NCBI GenBank assembly: GCA_030448265.1
Contig: JAUJNG010000012.1
Span: forward strand, 62,001 to 126,000
From: Abditibacterium sp.
GTDB lineage: Bacteria; Armatimonadota; Abditibacteriia; Abditibacteriales; Abditibacteriaceae
Reading direction: 5' to 3'
DNA length: 64,000 nt
Positions 1 through 9,630 of the stretch are shown here, piece by piece. Numbering within the stretch: position 1 is the first letter of the stretch; the number at the start of each line of letters is the position of its first letter. A program made the position numbers and the translations under genes. The notes beneath the pieces were generated by a model. It was not told the DNA's origin. It searched no databases and worked only from the letters and a program-made list of their open reading frames with translations.

Positions 1-912
1 GTGACCGCTTTTGCCCTGCGCCATCCCGAACTCATCGGAAGCCTGTCGATTCCTGAAATCGAGGCGCCGTTTGAGACCGCGCGAGAAGAAGTCGAGCGCG
101 TCGCGGCCAAATTTCTGCTCGCGGCGCAGGAAGCGGGACGGCTTTACCGTCACATCGCGGCGCGCAAAGGCGCGGACGGTTTCATCACCGAAGTCTCGAT
201 GGACGAAACCGATTCGCCCCAGACGCCGCCCGAACTGCTCATCATTCTGGCGCTGCTGGCCGACGAAAACATCCCGCTCCAAACCATCGCGCCCAAATTT
301 ACGGGCCGTTTCAACAAAGGCGTCGATTTTCAGGGCGATTTGGCCCAGTTCGAGCGCGAATTCAACGACGATCTGGCCGTTATCGCCTTCGCGACCAAAA
401 ATTACGATTTGCCGCCCAATCTAAAACTGAGCGTGCATTCGGGCAGCGACAAATTTTCGATTTACGCGCCGATTCGCCGCGCGCTCTCGAAGTTTGACGC
501 CGGTTTGCACCTCAAAACGGCGGGCACGACCTGGCTCGAAGAAGTCATCGGCCTGGCCGAAGCGGGCGGCAAAGGCCTGGAGTTGGCGAAGGAAATTTAC
601 GTCAAAGCGCTCGAAAAACAGGAGGCGCTGTGCGCGCCTTACGCGACGGTCATTGATGTGAAGCAGGAAGAACTGCCCGACGCGCAAACGGTGCAAAATT
701 GGTCGAGCAAGCAGTTCGTCGCCGCGCTGCGCCACGACCCAAACAACCCGCAGTTCAACGCCAGCCTGCGCCAACTGATTCACGTCGGCTATAAAATCGC
801 CGCGCAGATGGGGGAGCGTTATTTGGACGCGCTGAAGGAAAATGAGGAAGTCGTGGCGCGCAACGTTGACAATATCTACGAGCGCCACATGAAACCGTTG
901 TTTTTGGGATAA
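1..912 (+). CDS. uxaE: Tagaturonate epimerase (UxaE family), 5' partial
   Basis: The reading frame is open from base 1, so the N-terminus may lie outside the window; 303 residues are visible. The sequence resembles the tagaturonate epimerase family, which interconverts D-tagaturonate and D-fructuronate in hexuronate breakdown. Landmarks are ITEVSMDETDSPQTP (about residues 62-76), IAPKFTGRFNKGVDF (95-109) and KLSVHSGSDKFSIY (140-153). The uronate isomerase gene begins 29 bases downstream in the same direction, so the two probably act in sequence. The family is recognised from memory, not by a search; the next gene supports the assignment. Confidence 0.8.
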   Translation: MTAFALRHPELIGSLSIPEIEAPFETAREEVERVAAKFLLAAQEAGRLYRHIAARKGADGFITEVSMDETDSPQTPPELLIILALLADENIPLQTIAPKFTGRFNKGVDFQGDLAQFEREFNDDLAVIAFATKNYDLPPNLKLSVHSGSDKFSIYAPIRRALSKFDAGLHLKTAGTTWLEEVIGLAEAGGKGLELAKEIYVKALEKQEALCAPYATVIDVKQEELPDAQTVQNWSSKQFVAALRHDPNNPQFNASLRQLIHVGYKIAAQMGERYLDALKENEEVVARNVDNIYERHMKPLFLG

Positions 913-941
913 TTACGGCATCCCCAGTTGATTTCCTCGCC

Positions 942-2340
942 ATGTCCTTCATCCACGAAGACTTTCTGCTTCAAACGCCCGCCGCGCGCCGGCTGTATCA
1001 CGAATTCGCCGCCAGCGAGCCGATTCTCGACTATCACAACCACCTGCCGCCGCGCGACATCGCCCACAATCGTCAATTCGCGGATTTGTTCGAAATCTGG
1101 CTCGAAGGCGACCACTACAAATGGCGCGCGATGCGCGCCAACGGCGTCGAAGAGCGCCTTTGCACCGGCGATGCGCCGCCGCGCGAAAAATTCCTCGCCT
1201 GGGCTGCAACCGTCCCACACACGCTGAGAAACCCGCTGTTTCACTGGACGCACCTCGAACTCAAGCGCTATTTCGGTATAGACGAACTGCTCAACGAGAC
1301 CACAGCGCCCGCCATCTGGGAGCGCGCCAACGAGCAATTGCAAACGCCGCAGTTTTCGACTCAGCGAATTCTCAAGAAATTCGAGGTGCGCGCGCTGTGC
1401 ACGACGGACGATCCCGCGCAGTCGCTCGAACATCATCAAAATATCGCCGCGTCGGGCTTGGAGACGCGGGTTTATCCCACGTTTCGGCCCGATAAAGCCC
1501 TCGCCGTTCACCAGCCCGAAGCCTTCAACGAGTGGGTGGAGCAGTTGGGAGGCGTCGCGGATTGCGAGATCGCCAGTTTCGACGATTTTCTGGGGGCGCT
1601 GGAAAAGCGCCACGACGATTTTCACGCCATCGGCTGTCGCCTGTCGGATCACGGACTCACGCAGCCTTTCGCCGATTTTCCGGCCGAGAGCGAAGCGCAA
1701 ACCACTTTCACCAGTGCGCGCCAAGGCGACGCGGCTTCCCTGAGCAGCAAAATCGTTTCGCGTCGTTTCTGATGCTGTTTTTCGGGCAGCTCGACGCCAA
1801 ACGCGGCTGGACGAAGCAGTTGCACCTCGGCGCGCAGCGTAACAACAATTCGCGGGGCTTCGAAGCGCTGGGGCCCGACACCGGTTTCGATTCCATCGGC
1901 GATTTCTCTCAGGCGCGCGCTCTGGCGGTTTATTTCGACCAACTGGAACGCGAGGATGCGCTGCCCAAAACCGTGCTTTACAACCTCAATCCCGCCGACA
2001 ACTACGTTTTCGCCACCATGATCGGCAATTTTCAGGGCGGCGTGCCAGGGAAGATGCAAATGGGGTCGGGCTGGTGGTTTTGGATCAAAAAGAAGCGATG
2101 GAATGGCAAATCAACGCGCTTTCCAACAACGGTTTGCTCTCACGCTTCATCGGAATGCTGACGGATTCGCGTTCGTTCATGTCGTTTCCGCGTCACGAGT
2201 ATTTTCGCCGCGTTTTGTGCAATCTGGTCGGGCGCGACATGGAAAACGGCGAACTGCCCGACGATTTTGACATGGTGGGCGCCATGATTCGCAATATCTG
2301 CTATTCCAACGCCAAAAATTATCTCGCGCTGGAAGTGTGA
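942..2340 (+). CDS. uxaC: Glucuronate/uronate isomerase, split by two single-base frameshifts
   Basis: UxaC isomerises D-glucuronate or D-galacturonate to the keto-uronate in the cytoplasm. The N-terminal HEDFLLQTPAARRLYHEFA and DYHNHLPPRDIA (metal-binding His pair) are typical, as are HLGAQRNNNSR and the C-terminal MIGNFQGG, GSGWWF and RDMENGELPDDF. The protein lies in three frames. Adding one C to the CCC run near 1738 joins AAS to PEQQNRFASFLM; adding one T to the TTTT run near 2077 joins GSGWWF to LDQKEAMEWQ. After both repairs the length is about 466 residues, normal for the family. Both breaks are homopolymer contractions, so assembly error is more likely than true decay. It follows uxaE by 29 bases. 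Confidence 0.85.
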
Positions 2341-2341
2341 A

Positions 2342-2454
2342 GAAAGCGATATGAAATCGCAGCCAACGAAAATGTCGGCCTTCGCCGACAGATTCACAGT
2401 TACGGTGTCCGCGAAGGCCGACATTTTCGTTGGCTGCGATTTCATATCGCTTTC
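2342..2454. repeat. Long intergenic palindrome, family A copy 1
   Basis: Two 49-base arms match with one mismatch and are separated by a 15-base loop (2391-2405). The arms include CGCAGCCAACGAAA and GTCGGCCTTCGC. The element begins right after the uxaC stop and ends 12 bases before the transporter gene. Copies with the same core lie at 10634-10734 and 55609-55721. It could be a MITE-like element or an extragenic palindrome with a terminator or mRNA-stability role; no U-tract follows. Confidence 0.85.
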
Positions 2455-2466
2455 AATCTCAATCTC

Positions 2467-5400
2467 ATGAAAAATGGCTCCAAATTCTCTCTCGCTACGG
2501 CGCCGCGATTCTCGGCTTCGCGGCGGTGCTTTACTTTTGCGCCTGGATGTTCCGGCCTCGCCTGGCCACCACACCCATCGCGCGTTCGGCTCAGGAAATG
2601 CGGTCGCTCGAAAGCTGCGCGACGTCAGTTTCGACCCCAAAATCCGCCCGTCGTGCAGCGCGACGTAGATTACTCTCAGGGAAAAGCCGCGCCCTGGTTT
2701 CCCAAAGGACAGTCGCCAATTCTGGCTGAACTGGTCAAGGAAAAGAAGCTGCCGCCCGTCGCAGAGCGCGTGGGAAGCGAGCCATTGGTGTTGGAGGGCG
2801 CCGACGGCATCGGCAACTATGGCGGTAGCTGGCAGCGCCTCGCCAACTCGCCCAGCGACGTGGGCATCGTCACCTGGCGGCTTTCGGGCGCGACGCTGGT
2901 GCGTTGGTCGCCGATGGGCTATCCGATTCGGCCCCATCTCGCCAAAAGCTGGAAAGCCAGTCCCGACCGCCGCGAGTGGACAGTCACGCTTCGCAAAGGC
3001 GTGAAGTGGTCGGATGGCGCGCCTTTTACCGCCGACGACATCCTCTACTGGTGGCAGGACGAGCAGCTCAAAATCTCCAGCGCGCCGGTGGACTGGATGC
3101 GCGCCGGCGGCAAGATCGACCATCGAAAAGGTGGACGACCTCACCGTCAAGTTCAAATTCCCCACGCCCAACGGCGTTTTGCTGGAAAGCCTGACGCGCG
3201 GCGTCTGCTACTCGCCGCGCCACTATTTGCGGAAATATCATCCCGATCTGGGCGACGAAAAAGTGATGAACGCGACGATGGCGGCGCGCGGCATCACCAC
3301 CAAACGCGCGCTTTACACCGCCCTTGTCGATTTTCGCAATCCCGAACACCCGCGCATGTGGCCCTGGGTCTATCGCACTTACAAATCGAGTTCGCCCGAA
3401 GGCTTCGTGCGCAACGCCTACTTCTGGGCGGTTGACCCCAAAGGCAATCAGCTGCCTTATGTGGATCGGATTCTGTTCGAGGTGAAAAGCCCGCAAATCA
3501 TCCCCATCGCGGCGGCGGCGGGCGATGCGACGATGCAGGATCGCCACATCTTCTTCGACTCTTACACCATGCTCATGGAAGGCCGCAAACGCAACGGCTA
3601 CGAGGTTTATCACTGGTTTCCGGCCTCGCGTTCGGCCTATACGCTGTGGCCCAACAACAACCGCCTCGTGGCGCGGGGCGACGAAGTTTCGCGCCAGAAA
3701 GCCATGCTTTTAAGCGACAAACGCTTTCGCCAGGCGCTTTCTCTGGCGATTAACCGCGAGCAAATCATCAAGGCGATTTATTCGGGCATCGGCGAACCGG
3801 CGCAAATCGATCCTGGCCGCGAATCGGAGTTTCACTCCGAAAAGCTGATGAAAAGTTTCACCCAGCACGACCCGCAGCGCGCGGGCGCCCTGCTGGATGA
3901 ACTGGGATTGACCAAACGCGATTTCGAGGGTATGCGCCAATTCCCCGACGGCTCGCGCATGACGTGGTATCTCGATTTCACCGATTTTGGCGGCGAAGGG
4001 CCTGGGCAGTTCGTGGTGGACAACTGGGCCGAAGTGGGCATTCGCGCCATTCGACGCTCGCGCTCGCGGCCCCTGTTTTCGGCGGAAAAAGCGGCGCTGC
4101 TGCATGATTTCACGGTCTGGTCGGGCGAAAGCGAGTTCAACCCGATGGTCGAGCCGCGCTCCTTCGTGCCGACTTACATCGAGTCGTTTTACGCGCCCGC
4201 CTACGGCATCTGGTTTCAAAAAGGCGGGCTTTACGGCGATCCCACAGCTCTGCAAGGCGGTCAGGCGCCGCCGAAAAACAGCCCGCTGCGGCGCTCGATG
4301 GAAGTGTTGGAACGCGCCAGGCAAGCCCCGACGCGCGCCCAGCAGGTCGCCATTTTCAACGAGGCGCTCGACATCGCGGCGGAAAACGTGTGGTCGATTT
4401 CCATCGCGACGCCGCCGCCGCAAATCACCGTCGTGAAAAACGGCTTTCGCAACGTGCCGCGCAACGTGATTTACGGCAATTCTTATAACACGCCCGCTAA
4501 CGCCGGCATCGAAACCTTTTATTTCGAGAAACCGCGCGAATCGGCGGGCGCCATCGCGCAAATCAAACGCGAAATCAGCGTCGTCACGCCGCCGCCTGAC
4601 GCGGTGAACGTTGATACTCTCAAAGTCGCCGATAGCGGCGGATTGGGGCGCCTGGTTTCGGGGCTGGTTTACGCGATTCTGGCGCTCGGTCTGGTGATGG
4701 TGGCCTTCAAACATCCCTACATCGGGCGGCGCATTTTGCTGATGATTCCCACCATGCTCATCATTTCGGTGGTGACGTTTTCCATCATCCAGATGCCGCC
4801 TGGCGACTTCGTGCAAACCCGCATCACCGAACTGCGCGCCACGGGCGACGAAGCCGCCGTCGAGGAAGTCGGAAGATTGGTGGAATCGTTCCATCTCGAT
4901 GAGCCGGTGTGGAAGCAATACACACGCTGGATGGGTTTCAACTGGTTCACCTCATTCGCCGAGGCCGACAAAGGGCTTTTGCAGGGGCAGATGGGCCGTT
5001 CGATGGAAACCCAGAAATCGGTCAACGACATCGTGGGCGACCGCGTTTTGCTCACTTTCATGGTGTCGCTGGGCACGATTCTGTTCACCTGGGCGATTGC
5101 GCTGCCCATCGGCATTTTCTCCGCCGTGCGGCAATACACGGCGGGCGATTATGTGCTGACCTTTCTGGGATTCATCGGGATGTGCGTGCCCAACTTCCTG
5201 CTCGCCATTTTGCTGATGTATTGGAGCGGGAAATATCTGGGCATCAACGTGACGGGCCTGTTTTCGCCGGAATACGCCGCCGCGCCGGAGTGGACGTGGG
5301 GCAAAATCGTGGATTTGCTGCAACACATCTGGGTGCCGATTGTGGTGATCGCGACGGCGGGCACGGCGGGCATGATTCGCGTCATGCGCGGCAACCTGCT

Positions 5401-5743
5401 CGATGAAGTTCGCAAACCCTACGTCACGACCGCAATGGCCAAGGGCGTTCGCCCCTTCCGCCTCTTGATGAAATATCCGGTGAGGCTGGCGCTCAATCCG
5501 TTCATCTCCGGCATCGGCGGCATTTTTCCGCAACTGGTTTCGGGCGGCGCCATCGTCGCTATCGTGCTGAGTCTGCCGATGATCGGCCCCGTGATGCTCC
5601 AGGGCCTGATGACGCAGGATATTTATCTCGCCGGCTCGATGCTGATGGTGCTGAGTCTGCTCGGCATCTTCGGAACCCTGGTCAGCGACCTGTTACTTTT
5701 GTGGATTGACCCGCGCATCCGTATGGAAGGAGGCTCCCGATGA
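2467..5743 (+). CDS. ABC importer fusion: SBP_bac_5 solute-binding protein + DppB/OppB-type permease (frameshifted near N-terminus)
   Basis: After repair this is about 1,092 residues. An N-terminal membrane segment (GAAILGFAAVLYFCAWMF) is followed by a type 5 solute-binding domain (about residues 90-680; WTVTLRKGVKWSDGAPFTADD, NREQIIKAIYSG). A six-helix permease starts near residue 750 (RRILLMIPTMLIISVVTFSI) and contains an EAA-like loop (TTAMAKGVRPFRLL). Binding protein and permease are normally separate genes, so this is a true fusion in one long frame from 3122 onward. The N-terminal part needs one A added to three A-runs (near 2471, 2613, 2641) and two bases near 3117. The role is probably uptake of an oligosaccharide or peptide. 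The next permease overlaps the stop by ATGA. Confidence 0.85.
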
Positions 5744-6996
5744 GAAAAGCCCACGAACTCGAAGCGGGCGAAGAAGACAAGGCCGCGTTCGATAGCGATC
5801 ACATTCGCGTGCCCAGCGATTTGCTGCCCGAACCTGGCCTGCTGCCCCACGCGCAACCCGAATCGCCCGAACTGGCCGAAGAGCATCTCACGCCGGAATA
5901 TGTGCCCGAAAAAGCGGCGCGCGCTACGTTATCGCAGTGGCAGCTCATCGCGCTGCGCTTTTCGAAACACCGTTTGGCCGTCGCGTCCTTGCTGCTGTTG
6001 ATGGTGCTGTATTCGCTGGCGTTGTTCGCCGAATTCGCTGCGCCCTACACCCGCAACTGGAACAACGTGGGGATGATTTACGCGCCGCCGCAACTGCCCA
6101 AATGGAACCTCCAGCACGGCCTCTACACCGAAAACGTGACGCGCGAAATTGATCCCGTCACACTCAAAAACTACTATCTCAAGACCAATGACATCGTGCC
6201 GCTCGGCTTTTTCGTCAAGGGCGAACCTTACAAATTCTGGGGGCTTTTCCCTGCCGACCGGCACCTTTTCGGAGTGCGCGACGCGAAGACCAACGGCGGC
6301 ACGTTTTTCTTTCTGGGCGCCGATAAATATGGCCGCGACATCTGGAGCCGCGTGATTTACGGCGCACGCATCAGTCTGTCGATTGGCGTGGTTTCCATCA
6401 TCTCGACGTTTTTGCTGGGCGCGATTCTGGGCGGCATTTCCGGCTACGTCGGCGGGCGCGCCGATACTTTTATCCAGCGCACCATCGAAGTCATCAACTC
6501 GTTTCCGCATCTTCCGCTCTGGCTCGCTTTTGCGGCGGTTTTGCCTTCCGACTGGTCGCCGCTCCAGACTTATTTCGCCATTACCCTGGTTTTAAGTTTG
6601 CTGAGCTGGACGGGCCTGGCGCGCGTGGTGCGCGGCAAAATCTTGTCGCTGCGCGAGGAAGATTACGCGGTCGCGGCTCGGCTCATGGGTGCGAGTCACG
6701 GGCGCATCATTTTCCGCCATTTGCTGCCTGGTTTCGCGTCGCACATCATCGTCAGCCTGTCGTTGAGCGTGCCTGGCATGATTCTGGGCGAAACTGCGCT
6801 GTCGTTTCTGGGACTCGGCCTGCGCCCGCCCGTCGTGAGCTGGGGCGTGATGCTGCAAGACTGCCTCAATATCGACGTGGTGGCGAATTATCCCTGGCTG
6901 CTGATGCCGGTGGTGATGATTGTGCTGACCGTGCTGGCTTTCAACTTCTTCGGCGATGGGATGCGCGACGCCGCCGATCCTTATTCTTCACGCTAA
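5740..6996 (+). CDS. DppC/OppC-type ABC transporter permease
   Basis: This 418-residue inner-membrane protein is the second permease of the importer encoded upstream. It has a long charged cytoplasmic N-terminus (about 75 residues), then TM1 (RLAVASLLLLMVLYSLALF), a roughly 85-residue extracytoplasmic insertion, and the BPD_transp_1 domain with FLGADKYGRDIWSRVIYGAR and the EAA loop DYAVAARLMGASHGRIIFRH. Its ATG overlaps the TGA of the fusion gene, which suggests translational coupling. No frameshift is present. Members with such insertions often sit with polysaccharide enzymes; the substrate is not shown by the sequence. Confidence 0.92.
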   Translation: MRKAHELEAGEEDKAAFDSDHIRVPSDLLPEPGLLPHAQPESPELAEEHLTPEYVPEKAARATLSQWQLIALRFSKHRLAVASLLLLMVLYSLALFAEFAAPYTRNWNNVGMIYAPPQLPKWNLQHGLYTENVTREIDPVTLKNYYLKTNDIVPLGFFVKGEPYKFWGLFPADRHLFGVRDAKTNGGTFFFLGADKYGRDIWSRVIYGARISLSIGVVSIISTFLLGAILGGISGYVGGRADTFIQRTIEVINSFPHLPLWLAFAAVLPSDWSPLQTYFAITLVLSLLSWTGLARVVRGKILSLREEDYAVAARLMGASHGRIIFRHLLPGFASHIIVSLSLSVPGMILGETALSFLGLGLRPPVVSWGVMLQDCLNIDVVANYPWLLMPVVMIVLTVLAFNFFGDGMRDAADPYSSR

Positions 6997-7001
6997 ACAT
7001 C

Positions 7002-7346
7002 ATGAGAGTCACACCCGAAGAAATCCAAGCCTGGACGCGCGATTTTTACAACGCGATTTTGGAGCCGAAAACGGCCAGTCTCATCGACCGTTTCAATCCA
7101 ACGATTGAGCGTCAGCCGAACGAAGAATTTCGGCGCGTTTTGTCGGCGGTGAGCGATGTTGTGGCGCTGGGCTTCCCTCTTTCAAAGGCGTTGTCGCTCT
7201 TTCCCGACGTGTTCGACCCAAATTACATCACTATCATCCGCTACGGTGAAATTCACGGCGAACTCGATGTCGTTTTAAAGCGATTTCTCGACCATCCCGA
7301 AGATATGTCGCCCCGTTGCAAAGTGCCCGCTCCCTCCTCGCCATGA
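7002..7346 (+). CDS. Small protein resembling half of a GspF/PilC (T2SSF) domain
   Basis: This 114-residue protein has no signal peptide or membrane helix. Residues 45-92 read EEFRRVLSAV, then VALGFPLSKALSLFPDVFDP and IIRYGEIHGELDVVLKRFL. That is the pattern of the cytoplasmic part of the T2SSF domain (..G.pLS.AL...p.vF......i..GE..G.LD.vL..), but the flanking transmembrane helices are missing. It starts 5 bases after the permease stop and its TGA overlaps the ATG of the next ATPase gene, so it is embedded in the transporter operon. Its function is unknown; it may interact with a pilus or secretion platform or be a recruited adaptor. Confidence 0.6.
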   Translation: MRVTPEEIQAWTRDFYNAILEPKTASLIDRFNPTIERQPNEEFRRVLSAVSDVVALGFPLSKALSLFPDVFDPNYITIIRYGEIHGELDVVLKRFLDHPEDMSPRCKVPAPSSP

Positions 7347-8407
7347 CCAACGACACCGTTCTCCACATCGAAGACCTCAAAACCTACTTTTATACCGAGC
7401 AGGGCGAAATCCCCGCCGTTGACGGCGTGACGGTTTCGCTGGAGCGCGGCAAAGTGCTGGCGCTGGTGGGCGAGAGCGGCTGCGGCAAAAGCGTCACGTC
7501 GTATTCGATTTTGCGTCTGATTCGACCGCCTGGCAAAATCGTGGGCGGCAAAATTCTCTTCACGCCCAAAGACGGCGCCGCACCCATCGACATCGCGGCG
7601 CTCAACGAGAAGTCCGACCAGCTTTACAGCGTGCGCGGCGGCCATATCAGCATGATTTTTCAGGAGCCGATGACGGCTCTCAGCCCCGTTCACACCATCA
7701 ACAACCAGATCAGCGAAGCGATTCTGCTCCACCAGGACGTGACGCCCAGGCAGGCGCGCGAAATGGCCATCGAAATGCTGCGTAAAGTCGGCATTCCTGG
7801 CGCGGAGCGGCGCATCGACCAATACCCGCACGAAATGAGCGGCGGAATGCGCCAGCGCGTCGTGATTGCAATGGCATTGGTGTGCAATCCGGAAATTCTC
7901 ATCGCCGACGAGCCGACGACCGCGCTCGATGTCACCATTCAAGGCCAGATTCTCAAACTCATCAAAGATCTGGTCGCCGAGCGCGGCACCTCGGTGGTTT
8001 TCATCACGCATGATCTGGGCGTGGTGGCGCAAATCGCCGACGATGTGGCGGTGATGTATCTGGGCCGCGTGGTCGAAAAATCCGACGTGCGCGGCGTCTT
8101 AAAAACGCCGCTTCACCCCTACACCATGAGCCTGCTGCAATCGCTGCCAGGGTTGGGGCACAGGGGCCAGCGCTTGCCCGCGATTCGGGGCAGCGTGCCC
8201 TCGCTCACCGATATTCCGCCAGGCTGTCCGTTTCATCCACGCTGCCCGCACGCGGTGCGCGGGCGCTGTGATGTCGGCGACCGGCCCGCGCTGCGAACCT
8301 TTTCCAACGGCGGGCAGGCGGCGTGTGTGCGCGTTGAGGAAATTCATCCTCATGTCCATGAAGTCGGGCACTCGAACGACCCGCGCGTCGCGCCCGTTGC
8401 CGCGTGA
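7343..8407 (+). CDS. DppD/OppD-type ABC transporter ATP-binding protein
   Basis: The start at 7343 (MTNDTVLHIEDLKTYFY) is chosen because it overlaps the upstream stop and begins the ABC fold; the protein is 354 residues. Walker A is GESGCGKS (43-50), the signature is MSGGMRQRV, and Walker B is LIADEPTTALD. The C-terminal oligopeptide-type extension carries PPGCPFHPRCPHAV with conserved cysteines. It energises import through the two upstream permeases, together with the partner ATPase after a 162-base palindrome. Confidence 0.93.
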   Translation: MTNDTVLHIEDLKTYFYTEQGEIPAVDGVTVSLERGKVLALVGESGCGKSVTSYSILRLIRPPGKIVGGKILFTPKDGAAPIDIAALNEKSDQLYSVRGGHISMIFQEPMTALSPVHTINNQISEAILLHQDVTPRQAREMAIEMLRKVGIPGAERRIDQYPHEMSGGMRQRVVIAMALVCNPEILIADEPTTALDVTIQGQILKLIKDLVAERGTSVVFITHDLGVVAQIADDVAVMYLGRVVEKSDVRGVLKTPLHPYTMSLLQSLPGLGHRGQRLPAIRGSVPSLTDIPPGCPFHPRCPHAVRGRCDVGDRPALRTFSNGGQAACVRVEEIHPHVHEVGHSNDPRVAPVAA

Positions 8408-8410
8408 TGT

Positions 8411-8572
8411 GTAAACCTCCCCCGCCGTCGCCCAGAGGGCACCCGACTTCGTAAGGAAGGGAGACCACATTGGAACTGCGTCGTTTTCGCAGGGAAGAAC
8501 GTCGAAGTGCGAGTGTGGTCTCCCCTCCTTACCAAGTCGGGTGCCCTCTGGGCGACGGCGGGGGAGGTTTAC
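8411..8572. repeat. Long intergenic palindrome, family B copy 1
   Basis: About 60-base arms begin GTAAACCTCCCCCGCCGTCG and end with the exact reverse complement. The inner part includes ACTTCGTAAGGAAGGGAGACC. It lies between the two ATPase genes of one operon, so any terminator or attenuator activity would lower expression of the second. A related element is at 29006-29140. Confidence 0.85.
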
Positions 8573-8589
8573 AAAGCAGCAAACTAACC

Positions 8590-9630
8590 ATGACAACTTC
8601 ACCCCAAACCCCGCTTTTACAAGTCCGCAACCTGTGCAAGCACTTCCCCATCATGAGCAAGGGCTTCGCGCGCCGTCCCATCGGCGCGGTGAAAGCGGTC
8701 GATGATGTCAATTTCGATCTGATGCGCGGCGAAACCCTGGGACTTGTCGGCGAAAGCGGGTCGGGCAAAACCACCTGCGCGCGCACCATTTTGCGCGCTC
8801 TTTCGCCCACGAGCGGTCAGGCGCTGTTTCATGTCGATGGCCAGACCGTCGATCTCGCTCAAATTTCGGAAAAAGACCTCAAACCCCTGCGCCAGAAGAT
8901 GCAGATGGTGTTTCAAGACCCCTTTTCCTCGCTCAACCCGCGCATGACCGTCGGCGACATCGTGGGCGAACCGCTCCTGATTCACAAACTGGCGCGTGGC
9001 AAAGAATTGCAGGATCGCGTGGATGAAATGCTGCTCAAAGTCGGTCTGCGCCCCGAACACCGCCAGCGCTACCCGCACGCGTTTTCAGGCGGACAGCGCC
9101 AGCGCATCGGCATCGCGCGCGCCCTGATTATGAAACCCGCGCTCGTCGTCGCCGACGAAGCGGTGTCGGCCCTCGATGTTTCCGTGCAGGCCCAGGTCAT
9201 CAATTTATTGGCGGATTTGCAGGACGAATTCAACCTGACTTACCTGTTCGTCGCCCACGATCTCAGCGTGGTGCGCCACATCTGCGACCGCGTGGCGGTG
9301 ATGTATGCCGGAAAAATCGTCGAACTGGCCGATTCGGAAGAACTATTCGAAAATCCGCGCCATCCCTATTCGCAGGCGCTGCTTTCGGCGGTTCCCAGCA
9401 TCGACCCCGACATCAAAATGAATTTCGACATCGGCGGCGAGGTCGCCGACGCCGGAAAGCTGCCGCCTGGCTGCCCGTTCCACCCGCGCTGCCCGCACCG
9501 CTTCGAGCCGTGCGATAAGGTCGTGCCCTGGCTCGAAGTCGTGGAAGCCAGCAACACGAGCGCCGCCTGTCATCTCTATATCCCGCCCGAAAAGATTGAG
9601 GCGGCAGCGCTGGCGCAGGGGAGTAAATAA
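8590..9630 (+). CDS. DppF/OppF-type ABC transporter ATP-binding protein
   Basis: Translation from ATG 8590 gives 346 residues (MTTSPQTPLLQVRNLCKHFP). In-frame codons further upstream fall inside the palindrome and are ignored. Walker A is GESGSGKT (54-61), the Q-loop is MVFQDPFSSLNPR, the signature is FSGGQRQRIGIAR, and Walker B is LVVADEAVSALD. The C-terminal PPGCPFHPRCPHRF extension is typical of OppF. It pairs with the ATPase at 7343-8407. The stop is followed at once by the next start. Confidence 0.93.
   Translation: MTTSPQTPLLQVRNLCKHFPIMSKGFARRPIGAVKAVDDVNFDLMRGETLGLVGESGSGKTTCARTILRALSPTSGQALFHVDGQTVDLAQISEKDLKPLRQKMQMVFQDPFSSLNPRMTVGDIVGEPLLIHKLARGKELQDRVDEMLLKVGLRPEHRQRYPHAFSGGQRQRIGIARALIMKPALVVADEAVSALDVSVQAQVINLLADLQDEFNLTYLFVAHDLSVVRHICDRVAVMYAGKIVELADSEELFENPRHPYSQALLSAVPSIDPDIKMNFDIGGEVADAGKLPPGCPFHPRCPHRFEPCDKVVPWLEVVEASNTSAACHLYIPPEKIEAAALAQGSK

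Noticed and set aside
942-2340. Programmed frameshifting in the uronate isomerase
   Set aside because: Two separate shifts, both simple homopolymer contractions without slippery heptamers or stimulators; the same kind of change is found in many other genes here.
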